Source: Fimbriimonadaceae bacterium (lineage in GTDB: Bacteria; Armatimonadota; Fimbriimonadia; Fimbriimonadales; Fimbriimonadaceae). Taken from it: DNA of 64,000 nt. The stretch lies in assembly GCA_019694835.1 (NCBI GenBank), contig JAIBBE010000002.1, positions 62,001 to 126,000 of the forward strand. Direction: 5' to 3'. The translations under genes and the position numbers were made by a program. Under the pieces are notes generated by a model, which was given only the letters and a program-made list of their open reading frames with translations, was not told the DNA's origin and did no database searches. Position 1 is the stretch's first letter. Every line of letters begins with the position of its first letter. Shown in pieces: positions 8,397 to 15,767 of the stretch.

Positions 8397-9272
8397 ATGT
8401 CCGATCCCAACCGAACGCAGATGATCTCGGGGGCTCCGAGTGCCGACCCGAACCGGACGATCATGGGGAACGCGCCCACCCTCAACGCGACCCAGACGAT
8501 CAAGCCCGTCCAGTGTCCGGTCTGCAAGACTTTCAACCCGGTCGGGGTCATGTTCTGCGTCGAATGCGGCCTCATCTTCGACCGCGCTTTGCCGGGCGAT
8601 GCGTTCGGCGCCCCAGCGGTTCAACTCCCGTGCCTGGTCGATCCGTCCGGAAGGGAGCACTTCCTGCGGCCGGGGCCGAACGTGTTGGGTCGGCAGGGGG
8701 ATTTGGTCTTCGACGATGGCCGCGTCTCGCGGAAGCACGCCCAGATCACGCTTGAAAACGGCCAGATGCTCCTCGAAGACCTCGGCAGCACCAACGGGAC
8801 GAAGGCGGACGGCAACGCCTTGGCTCAGGGCGAGAAGCGAGCGGTGGCATCCGGCAACAAGATCTCGCTCGGCGGCTACGAGTTGGTCCTCAGCACTCCC
8901 GGCGAGTCGGCGAAGACGGCAATGGGCCTCAGTGGTCGCACCGCCGCGATCTCAGCGCCACCGAAAGCGGTCGAAGCAGCGGCGTGGGCGGTATTCGCCG
9001 AAGGCGAGAAGCAGCCGCTCAAGAACGGAACGAGCACGTTCGGACGGAAGAGCGACAACGACCTCCAAATCGTAGACCCGTACGTCTCGGGGCGGCACGG
9101 CACGATCGAGATCACCGACCTCGGCATCTTCCTTACTGACACCGGCAGCACCAACGGCACCCTTCTCAACGACGCCAAACTCGGTCCGAACCAGCGCGTC
9201 CAGATCACCGCGCAGGACGTCATCAAACTCGGCAGCGTCGAGTTCCATATCCAACTCGAGGAAGGCGTGTGA
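8397..9272 (+). CDS. zinc-ribbon protein with two FHA domains
   Basis: Phosphothreonine-binding signalling adaptor of 291 residues. A zinc ribbon (CPVC...CVEC, about residues 40-57) precedes two FHA domains (about 75-165 and 195-285). Each has the core GR...SRKH / SGRH and STNGT motifs for phosphopeptide binding. ATG 8397 is preferred over upstream in-frame codons because the upstream part translates intergenic repeats. The gene overlaps the PP2C phosphatase gene by TGATG, so the two are coupled. FHA plus PP2C implies a Ser/Thr kinase elsewhere in the genome. Confidence 0.88.
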   Translation: MSDPNRTQMISGAPSADPNRTIMGNAPTLNATQTIKPVQCPVCKTFNPVGVMFCVECGLIFDRALPGDAFGAPAVQLPCLVDPSGREHFLRPGPNVLGRQGDLVFDDGRVSRKHAQITLENGQMLLEDLGSTNGTKADGNALAQGEKRAVASGNKISLGGYELVLSTPGESAKTAMGLSGRTAAISAPPKAVEAAAWAVFAEGEKQPLKNGTSTFGRKSDNDLQIVDPYVSGRHGTIEITDLGIFLTDTGSTNGTLLNDAKLGPNQRVQITAQDVIKLGSVEFHIQLEEGV

Positions 9273-10102
9273 TGGACGAGATCACCGCCGAATACGAACT
9301 CGCGGAGCTTGCCGAGCCGGTTGAGCTCAGGGTCCGGCCGAAGGTCACGGTCGCATGCAAGACCGACCTCGGCCGCGTGCGCGAGAACAATGAGGATAAG
9401 TACGAGTACTACTTGCCCGAGGATGACCGCACCGTCGCCTCGCGGGGCCTAATCTTCCTGATGTGCGACGGAATGGGCGGGCATGCAGCCGGGCAAATCG
9501 CGAGCGAATTGACCTGCAAGACCTTCATCGACGTGTACCTCCACCACCCGTCCGGCCAGCCCGAGGATGCGGCCCGAGCGGCGGTGGTGGCGTCGAACCG
9601 GTTCGTCCTCGACGTGGGCCGGGCGGTGCCGAGTCGGCGGGGAATGGGAACGACGCTTAGCGCGTTGATCCTGCTTCAAGACCAAGCGATGCTCGTGCAA
9701 GTCGGCGACTCCCGTATTTACCGCGTCCGCGACGGTATCTGCGAGCCGCTGACCGTCGACCACACGTGGGTGGAGCAAATGGTTCGGGGCGGCGTGCTGT
9801 CACGTGAGGAAGCCGAGGTTCACCAGAGCCGGCACATGCTCATGCGCGCGATCGGGGTCGAAGGAGATGAGTTCTCCATGCCCGACGTCTTTTGGCACAC
9901 GCTCGAAGTCGGGGACCAGTTCCTGCTCTGCTCGGACGGTCTGACGAATCACGTTTCCGACCAGCAGATTAGGGACGCGCTGGCAACTCTCTCACCGTCG
10001 GAGGCAGCATGGAGGCTCGTAACCAGCGCGCTCGCTGATGGCGGGAGCGACAACTGCTCCGTGATGATCATCCGCGTGGACGGGCTAGAGTCGGCACAGT
10101 AA
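9272..10102 (+). CDS. PP2C-family Ser/Thr protein phosphatase (Stp-like)
   Basis: Metal-dependent cytosolic phosphatase that reverses Hanks-type kinase phosphorylation. The motifs are intact: VRENNEDKY near residue 38, CDGMGGHAAG (first metal Asp about 66), MGTTLSALIL, GDSRIYRVR, SDGLTNHVSD and the final GGSDNCSVMIIRV. The protein is 276 residues from ATG 9272, normal for bacterial single-domain PP2C, with about 25 extra residues at the N-terminus. It is translationally coupled to the FHA gene, which probably recruits or is its substrate. Confidence 0.93.
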   Translation: MDEITAEYELAELAEPVELRVRPKVTVACKTDLGRVRENNEDKYEYYLPEDDRTVASRGLIFLMCDGMGGHAAGQIASELTCKTFIDVYLHHPSGQPEDAARAAVVASNRFVLDVGRAVPSRRGMGTTLSALILLQDQAMLVQVGDSRIYRVRDGICEPLTVDHTWVEQMVRGGVLSREEAEVHQSRHMLMRAIGVEGDEFSMPDVFWHTLEVGDQFLLCSDGLTNHVSDQQIRDALATLSPSEAAWRLVTSALADGGSDNCSVMIIRVDGLESAQ

Positions 10103-10127
10103 TTTCCTAACGCGCAGCCCATTTGCT

Positions 10128-10265
10128 CGCCGGAAATCGGTCCAGAGGCGCGGGAGACGACCATCTTCCGAAGGAAATCGATCCAACGCCGAAGGAAATC
10201 GGTCCAACGTCGTGGGAAATCGGTCCAACGCCGAAGGAAATTGGTCCAACGTCGTGGGAAATTGG
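10128..10265. repeat. 21-bp degenerate tandem repeats
   Basis: Units such as CGAAGGAAATCGGTCCAACG alternate with units beginning CGTGGG. Five clear units with period 21 bp run from about 10172 to 10262, and a more divergent unit lies near 10134. The whole 315-bp gap between the PP2C gene and the lipoprotein gene (10103-10417) holds no convincing gene; the rest of it shows nothing recognisable. The reverse complement contains the word GGACCGATT, also seen at 8370. Confidence 0.8.
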
Positions 10266-10404
10266 ATGGTGGTCGGAATGCACTATTCATCACCCCGGTT
10301 CTGCCAGGCCCTGTAAAGCTCTCTCACTGCCGATGGCGGAAGCGACCCCTGCTCCGTGACGATCGCCCAGTGAACGGGCTAGCACTCCGTTTAGCATCCC
10401 AAGG

Positions 10405-10410
10405 TATAAA
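10405..10410 (+). promoter_or_regulatory. -10-like box TATAAA, 7 nt before the lipoprotein start
   Basis: A 7-nt spacer separates it from ATG 10418 and no Shine-Dalgarno is present, so the transcript is probably leaderless. Confidence 0.5.
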
Positions 10411-10417
10411 ACGCGCC

Positions 10418-11116
10418 ATGCGTATCCTTTGCATCATTCTCGCAGTAGCGTCATTCCTCATTGTCGGATGCGGCGGCTCAAGCGAAGCCGGTCGAGCATT
10501 GATTCAAGAAGGAGTCTATTCGAGCGAGACGAATGTCCCCGGGATTGGCTCGGCGATGCTCATCGTTACCGTGGACTCCAGGGGACGCGGCAAGGTCATG
10601 GTCCAGACGAGCAACTCGCATTACAAGGACGATTACGCGCCGCGTAAGACCGGATCTGCATACCGTGACGAGGTCAACCTTCTGTCGGACAGCGCACCGC
10701 ATGTCGTAGAGTTAGAACAGGTCGGAAGCAGCGTTCATGCTCGCGTTACCTACGGTGGTCAGACCACGAGCGCCACGATGGCCCGCAGCGCATTTGCCAA
10801 AGCGGGCGATCCTCCTCCGGTACCGGCAGGATCCTATTGGCAAACTTCGGCTCAGGGGAATTCGATCCAGTTCCAGATCGAATCGATCGTGGCCGATGGA
10901 CAGGGCGGCTGGAATATCAAGGGCACGGTTGTGACGAGCGCGGGCGAAACACCTTTTGGTCAACAGGGCTACGCGTCGAATCTCACAGATGGCTGTCTGT
11001 CTCTCCTGAGTCCGGGGGGATCGATTTATGGAAGCAACTTCCCGAGTCCGACGGCAGCGGCCACCACAATTTCGTTCTTTGGCACCGGCGGAGGCGCGAT
11101 CACGGCCGACAACTAG
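10418..11116 (+). CDS. predicted lipoprotein of unknown function
   Basis: A 232-residue secreted lipoprotein. The signal peptide ends in the lipobox FLIVGC with Cys18 as the expected lipidated residue, followed by a Gly/Ser spacer that favours outer-membrane or cell-surface retention. Two regions of beta-rich sequence (about 30-130 and 140-232) look like repeats of one small fold (each starting with an EGVYSSET / AGSYWQTS segment). No family was recognised. It is convergent with the DinB-like gene across a strong hairpin. Confidence 0.75.
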   Translation: MRILCIILAVASFLIVGCGGSSEAGRALIQEGVYSSETNVPGIGSAMLIVTVDSRGRGKVMVQTSNSHYKDDYAPRKTGSAYRDEVNLLSDSAPHVVELEQVGSSVHARVTYGGQTTSATMARSAFAKAGDPPPVPAGSYWQTSAQGNSIQFQIESIVADGQGGWNIKGTVVTSAGETPFGQQGYASNLTDGCLSLLSPGGSIYGSNFPSPTAAATTISFFGTGGGAITADN

Positions 11117-11130
11117 ATAGCTGAGGCGAT

Positions 11131-11161
11131 GAACCAAGGCCACTTTTGGTGGCCTTGGTTC
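11131..11161. terminator. bidirectional terminator hairpin
   Basis: GAACCAAGGCCAC and GTGGCCTTGGTTC form a perfect 13-bp stem with a 5-nt loop between the convergent lipoprotein and DinB-like genes. There is no T tract on either side, so it may act as an RNA 3'-end stabiliser as much as a terminator. Confidence 0.65.
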
Positions 11162-11585
11162 AGTGGCCGTAGATGGAATACGGATCCCAGGAAGGATCGG
11201 CGGTCATTCGGTTGAGGGCCATCTGACCGACATGGTAGGTGTCGTGAAGGATGATGTACTCGAACGCGGCCTTCCAGTACTCGTCTGAGGAAAGCGCAAT
11301 GGCCACGGCTTCCTCGCGCAGCTTGTTCATCAAATCGAGAACGGCGGTTCGTTCGGTTAGGCCCGAGGAGTAGTTGCCCCACTCGTGATCGCCGCCTGCT
11401 GCCATCGTCTTGAAGGCGGTGTAGACCTCGCAGAGGTGTTCAGCGGTCGCGGCGGGGGACATGGCGACATCACAGGACTTGGTCGTCCAGCCTGTGTCGG
11501 AAACGCCTTCAAAGACCTTGCCGACCTGAAATTTTGCCTGGTCGAGGGCGTATTGCAGCATCTCGCTTTGCGTCGTGGTTGCCAT
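11160..11585 (-). CDS. DinB-family (YfiT/DinB-like) four-helix protein
   Basis: A 141-residue helical protein. The C-terminal ILHDTYHVGQMALNR (about residues 113-127) is the typical DinB/YfiT metal-site helix with HxxxH-type ligands, and an earlier His in TAEHLCEVY may be the third ligand. These metal-dependent four-helix proteins include thiol-transferases and many of unknown role. ATG 11585 is preceded by AGGAGC immediately upstream and by GATACT 6 nt away. It ends inside the shared hairpin with the lipoprotein gene. Confidence 0.8.
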   Translation of the reverse strand: MATTTQSEMLQYALDQAKFQVGKVFEGVSDTGWTTKSCDVAMSPAATAEHLCEVYTAFKTMAAGGDHEWGNYSSGLTERTAVLDLMNKLREEAVAIALSSDEYWKAAFEYIILHDTYHVGQMALNRMTADPSWDPYSIYGH

Positions 11586-11591
11586 GCTCCT

Positions 11592-11597
11592 AGTATC
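11592..11597 (-). promoter_or_regulatory. -10-like box GATACT, 6 nt before the DinB-like start
   Basis: The spacer is AGGAGC, so both leaderless initiation and a very close Shine-Dalgarno are possible. Confidence 0.4.
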
Positions 11598-11677
11598 CCC
11601 GATCAGCCGGGTGCGGGGTATAATTGTCGCCGTGGGAGATCGCCTAACCGCGGTCGCATGAACCACGGAGGACGCTA

Positions 11678-12400
11678 TTGCGAAAGAATATTCGGAAGAA
11701 CCCCCATTCGCCGCGCTACACGGCGATCGCCAAGACGGTTGATAAGGACACCCTGCACGACATCGTCGAGGCCATTTCCCTCGTCAAGAAGACCGCAACG
11801 GCCAAGTTCGTTGAGAGCGTGGATTGCGCCATGCGCTTGGGCATTGACCCGCGCAAAGGCGACCAGAACGTTAGAGGCCTCACCAACCTCCCCCATGGCA
11901 CGGGAAAGAATAAGACCGTGGCCGTGCTCGCCAAGGGCGACCAGGCGAAAGAAGCCGAGGATGCAGGTGCCGACACAGTCGGTGGTGAAGAGCTGATCGC
12001 CAAAATTCAGGGTGGCTGGAAGGACTTCGACGTCATCATCGCGACCGACGAAATGGCCCCGCAGATTGGCAAGATCGGTAAGATGCTGGGCCCGAAGACG
12101 CCCAACAAGCGCAACGGAACAGTAACGAGCAACGTGGGGCAAGCTGTCCGAGAGATTAAAGCCGCGACCCGCGTCGAGTATCGTGCCGACAAGGCAGGCG
12201 TCGTCCACCTTCCGCTCGGTAAGGTCAACTTCACCGACGAGCAGCTTTTGGAAAACTTCAACGCAGGGCTGTCGGCGGTCATCAAAGCTAAGCCGTCAGG
12301 AGCGAAGGGCAAGTACCTGATTTCGGTGACCCTGAGCGCGTCGATGGGACCGGGAATTCCTGTCGACCCCGCAACCGCATCGAAGGCGGCTGGCGTTTAG
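11678..12400 (+). CDS. rplA: 50S ribosomal protein L1
   Basis: L1 binds the L1 stalk of 23S rRNA, helps release E-site tRNA, and often represses its own mRNA. The 240-residue protein has normal length and the family signatures MLGPKTPNKRNGTV (about 128-141) and GKYLISVTLSASMGPGI near the C-terminus. It starts at TTG 11678, supported by GGAGG 6 nt upstream. It normally follows rplK; here rplK is absent and rplA instead precedes secE-nusG. Confidence 0.96.
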   Translation: MRKNIRKNPHSPRYTAIAKTVDKDTLHDIVEAISLVKKTATAKFVESVDCAMRLGIDPRKGDQNVRGLTNLPHGTGKNKTVAVLAKGDQAKEAEDAGADTVGGEELIAKIQGGWKDFDVIIATDEMAPQIGKIGKMLGPKTPNKRNGTVTSNVGQAVREIKAATRVEYRADKAGVVHLPLGKVNFTDEQLLENFNAGLSAVIKAKPSGAKGKYLISVTLSASMGPGIPVDPATASKAAGV

Positions 12401-12412
12401 GGGCCTATAGGC

Positions 12413-12452
12413 GCCTCGGGGACACAGGTATCATCTGGCCTCCCCCCGAGGC
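12413..12452 (+). other. hairpin between rplA and secE
   Basis: GCCTCGGGG and CCCCGAGGC form a 9-bp stem around a 22-nt loop, 18 nt before the secE start. There is no T tract. It may be an attenuator, an RNA-processing site or an L1 binding element; which is not known. Confidence 0.4.
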
Positions 12453-12470
12453 ATCTGCCCCGATTTCAGC

Positions 12471-12749
12471 ATGACTAAGGAACCTATGAGCGACAAGAGC
12501 GAAAAGGGACAAGAACGCACTGCACCGCAACCCGCGGCGAGCGTTGCCGTCCCGAATTTTAAGAAGCGAGGCTTCAAAGGCTTTTGGCGTGACGTTCAGC
12601 GCGAAATGCGCCACGTCACTTGGCCAACCCGAGCGGAGACCAACCGGCTGACCGGTGTGGTCTTGGCCGTCTGCGCCCTCGCCATCATTATCCTGACCGG
12701 CTTGTCCATCGGGTTCCAAACACTGTTCGATATTCTGCTGAGGAGATAA
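12471..12749 (+). CDS. secE: preprotein translocase subunit SecE
   Basis: Essential small subunit that clamps SecY in the SecYEG channel. It has 92 residues, with a polar N-terminus, the conserved amphipathic segment FWRDVQREMRHVTWPTRAE (about 38-56) and one TM helix (about 63-85), the minimal single-TM form. It is placed directly before nusG with 1 nt between stop and start, as in most bacteria. Confidence 0.95.
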   Translation: MTKEPMSDKSEKGQERTAPQPAASVAVPNFKKRGFKGFWRDVQREMRHVTWPTRAETNRLTGVVLAVCALAIIILTGLSIGFQTLFDILLRR

Positions 12750-12750
12750 G

Positions 12751-13278
12751 TTGGCTAAAGCCTGGTACGCGGTCCACACAATTGCTGGCCACGAAAACAA
12801 AGTTAAGGACGTGCTCACCCGACGCGCGACGGTCGAAGGTTTCTGGGGACTCGATCTCTTCGAAATCCTCATTCCCACCGAAAAAGAGCTGACGACCCGA
12901 GGTGGAAAACGCCGCGAAATCGAGCGTAAGGTCTTCCCAGGTTACATCCTGGTGCAGATGAACATGACCGATGACACGTTCAAGTTGGTCAAATCCACCA
13001 GCGGCGTCACCGGTTTTGTCTCAAGTGGCAATCGGGCTGTACCGCTGGAGGACTACGAAGTTCGGCGCATCATGACGAACCTCGAAACCAGCAAGGAAGC
13101 TCCGCGTGTGGCTTTTGGCAAGGGAGACATCATCCGAGTCATCGAGGGCCCCTTCAGCGATTACACCGGAAAGATCGAAGAGGTCAACTCGGAGCGCGAA
13201 AAGCTCAAGGTTCTCATCAACATTTTCGGACGCGAAACCCCCGTCGAACTCGAATACGTTCAAGTCGAGCGCATGTAG
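12751..13278 (+). CDS. nusG: transcription termination/antitermination factor NusG
   Basis: NusG binds the RNA polymerase clamp and couples it to Rho or the ribosome. At 175 residues it has the NGN domain (AWYAVHTIAGHE... to about 110, with the FPGYILVQM motif) and a C-terminal KOW domain (GDIIRVIEGPFSDYTGKI, about 123-140). It starts at TTG 12751, supported by GAGGAG about 6 nt upstream inside the secE end. Confidence 0.96.
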   Translation: MAKAWYAVHTIAGHENKVKDVLTRRATVEGFWGLDLFEILIPTEKELTTRGGKRREIERKVFPGYILVQMNMTDDTFKLVKSTSGVTGFVSSGNRAVPLEDYEVRRIMTNLETSKEAPRVAFGKGDIIRVIEGPFSDYTGKIEEVNSEREKLKVLINIFGRETPVELEYVQVERM

Positions 13279-13293
13279 GTACGCCGAGTCTCG

Positions 13294-13299
13294 TATAAT
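13294..13299 (+). promoter_or_regulatory. -10 box TATAAT upstream of the Rel/SpoT gene
   Basis: A perfect TATAAT lies about 57-72 nt before the candidate starts of the Rel gene, giving a normal 5' untranslated leader. No clear -35 is seen because the site abuts the nusG stop. Confidence 0.45.
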
Positions 13300-13355
13300 A
13301 GGAAACCGACTTTCAATGGCGAAAGCGGGCAGTATGCCGCGCGCCATGAGACCGC

Positions 13356-15596
13356 GTGGCACCAAACGCCATGGCGGCCACCTACGAGATCGCGCATACC
13401 TGGGAAGAGCCGGAAGCTCTCCAATCGCTGCTCAATAATATCCGTGAGCAGCATCCTGACGCGAATATCAACCGCATTCGGTACGCCTACTTTTTCGCCG
13501 AAGAAGCACACGCCGGCCAGACTCGAAGCTCAGGTGAGCCCTACATCACTCACCCCCTTGCGGTCGCCGAGATTCTGACCGACTTGGGGATGGACGACGA
13601 CTCCATCGTCGCCGCTCTCCTGCACGACGTCCTCGAGGATTGCCCGGCATGCACCCCCCAGCAGATTGAGGCCCTATTTGGCGGCGACGTTCTGCACCTC
13701 ATCGAAGGCGTGACCAAGCTCAAAATGCGCTCATCGAACGATGGGTCGCCGCGACAGCGTGCGCTGGCGGAAAGCAACCGAGCCGCTGAGAGCCTGCGTA
13801 AAATGCTGCTCGCGATGGCCAAAGACGTGCGCGTCATGGTCATCAAACTCGCCGATCGCCTCCACAACATGCTGACTCTCGACGGCCTTCCGCCTGAAAA
13901 GCAGACTCGCATCGCCCAGGAGACACAGGACATCTACGCCCCCCTGGCCGCGCGCCTGGGGATCTGGCAGATCAAGTGGCAGTTGGAAGATCTCAGCTTC
14001 AAATATCTGCACCCGAACGAATTCAAGGAGATCAGCGATCTCGTCGCGAAGTCTCGGCGCGAACGCGAAAAAGAGCTCGCTGAGGCGATTCTCATCCTCA
14101 AGGAGCGGCTCGAAGCAAAGGGCATCAAGAACGCCGAGGTCAAGGGGCGTCCAAAGCACCTCTTCAGCATCTTCAACAAGATCGTGAAGCACGGCTTCCG
14201 ATTCGAGGAGATCCTGGATCTCATCGCGATGCGCGTCATCGTGGAGAGTCATAGTGACTGCTATCTCGCCCTGGGCATCGTCCACGAGCTTTGGGTACCG
14301 ATACCTGGCCTTTTCTTCGACTACATCGGCCAGCCCAAACCCAACGGGTATCAGTCGCTGCATACGAAAGTGGTCGGACCGCAGGGAGAGCCACTCGAAG
14401 TTCAGATCAGAACCCGGGAAATGCACCAAATCGCCGAGTTTGGTGTTGCCGCCCACTGGACCTATAAAGAAGGCGCCAAAGGTGCGGATGGAGCCGGGAA
14501 GTTCTCGGACCTTCGTCAGCAACTCTTCGATTGGTCGAGCGATGCGAGGACCTCCAGCGATTTCCTGCGGTCACTGTCGACCGATCTCTTCAGTGAGCAA
14601 GTCTTCGTTTTTACACCCAAAGGCGACGTGCTCGATCTCCCCAAGGACGCGACGCCGATTGACTTCGCGTTCAGGGTCCACACCGACCTTGGGTTGAGAG
14701 TAGTGGGGGCGAAGATCAACGGCGCAATGGTTCCTTTGGGAACGTCCCTCAAGAACGGCGACATCGTGGAACTGGTCACCCGCTCGAACGCCCAGCCAAG
14801 CCTCGACTGGCTCGAATACGCGCGCTCTTCTCACGCCAAAAGCAAGCTGCGCACGTACTTCCGCAAGCGTAATAAGTCCGAAAACGCGTCAAGGGGCAGG
14901 GAAGCTCTGGATAAGGAACTACGCGCACACGGGGCGGATCCCAAGGAGTTTCTGGGGGAAGACAGGCTCTTGGCGATCGCCAAAACGACGAGCGACTGTC
15001 AGACTGCCGAAGACGTCCTGGCCAAGGTCGGTGAGGGGCACTTTAGTGTTCAGAGCATCGTCAACAAGCTTCGAGGAACAACGCAGGGGAAACCTCCGAC
15101 CGACACGATCAAGACGGAGCGAACGCGAGAGGGGAAGGTCACGCTGGTCAAGGCGGGCATCGACAACGTGATGCTTCGGCGCGGCAAGTGCTGCGATCCC
15201 CTGCCCGGCGAAGAGGTCGTCGGCTACATCACGCGGGGTCGCGGCATCATGATTCACCGCAAGGTTTGCCCGAACGCAATGAACTTTCTCACCCAAGAGC
15301 CCGACCGCCTCGTCACTTTAGATTGGCCCCCGGATGGGAGCCTTTATAGCGTGATGCTCAAGATCATTTCCGTGAACCGGCAAGGCCTGCTCATGGATGT
15401 GAGCACGATTTTCGGTGAATCAAAGACCAATGTCAGCGCCGCGAAGATTCGGACGCTCCCCAATCAGACCGCGGAAATTGAGGTAACGATTGAAGTCGCC
15501 GACGTAAGTCAGCTCAATCAGCTCATGACGAAGATCAGCAACTTCCAGGATGTGATTTCGATTCTGCGGATGTTTGGGCGAACGGCCTCCAAGTAG
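13356..15596 (+). CDS. bifunctional (p)ppGpp synthetase/hydrolase, Rel/SpoT family
   Basis: Long Rel-Spo homologue that makes and degrades the alarmone (p)ppGpp in the stringent response. The order of domains is HD hydrolase (HDVLEDC with H90-D91), synthetase (RFEEILDLIAMRVIV, GYQSLHTKV, EVQIRTREMHQIAEFGVAAHW, about 255-385), TGS (about 415-480), a zinc-finger/helical region with CCDPLPGE (about 615), and ACT (about 665-740). An intact HD pair predicts hydrolase activity. It has 746 residues from GTG 13356; ATG 13371 is an alternative. It is probably the only long Rel of the genome, downstream of nusG. Confidence 0.95.
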   Translation: MAPNAMAATYEIAHTWEEPEALQSLLNNIREQHPDANINRIRYAYFFAEEAHAGQTRSSGEPYITHPLAVAEILTDLGMDDDSIVAALLHDVLEDCPACTPQQIEALFGGDVLHLIEGVTKLKMRSSNDGSPRQRALAESNRAAESLRKMLLAMAKDVRVMVIKLADRLHNMLTLDGLPPEKQTRIAQETQDIYAPLAARLGIWQIKWQLEDLSFKYLHPNEFKEISDLVAKSRREREKELAEAILILKERLEAKGIKNAEVKGRPKHLFSIFNKIVKHGFRFEEILDLIAMRVIVESHSDCYLALGIVHELWVPIPGLFFDYIGQPKPNGYQSLHTKVVGPQGEPLEVQIRTREMHQIAEFGVAAHWTYKEGAKGADGAGKFSDLRQQLFDWSSDARTSSDFLRSLSTDLFSEQVFVFTPKGDVLDLPKDATPIDFAFRVHTDLGLRVVGAKINGAMVPLGTSLKNGDIVELVTRSNAQPSLDWLEYARSSHAKSKLRTYFRKRNKSENASRGREALDKELRAHGADPKEFLGEDRLLAIAKTTSDCQTAEDVLAKVGEGHFSVQSIVNKLRGTTQGKPPTDTIKTERTREGKVTLVKAGIDNVMLRRGKCCDPLPGEEVVGYITRGRGIMIHRKVCPNAMNFLTQEPDRLVTLDWPPDGSLYSVMLKIISVNRQGLLMDVSTIFGESKTNVSAAKIRTLPNQTAEIEVTIEVADVSQLNQLMTKISNFQDVISILRMFGRTASK

Positions 15597-15614
15597 CTTC
15601 TGTTTAATCGGTAG

Positions 15615-15759
15615 CGCGCGCCCCCTCCCTGTCCCTCCCCCGTGCCGGGAGAGGGGACGTAGTTGGAATCGATTAGCGACATGTGAGCAAGAACCAGGCG
15701 TAAACGTGGCTTGAGGTCCCCTCTCCCGGCACGGGGGAGGGACAGGGAGGGGGCGCGCG
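15615..15759. repeat. perfect 44-bp inverted repeat with 57-nt loop
   Basis: Arms at 15615-15658 and 15716-15759 are exact reverse complements, G/C-rich with tracts such as CCCCCTCCCTG and GGGGGAGGG. They fill the gap between the convergent Rel and VanW genes and could terminate both. One arm is repeated with few changes at about 38780-38823, so this is a mobile or dispersed repeat present here as a head-to-head pair. Confidence 0.9.
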
Positions 15760-15767
15760 TTACCGCC

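Noticed and set aside
10128..10265. possible CRISPR array
   Set aside because: The units are 21 bp in direct tandem without distinct spacers, and no cas genes lie nearby.
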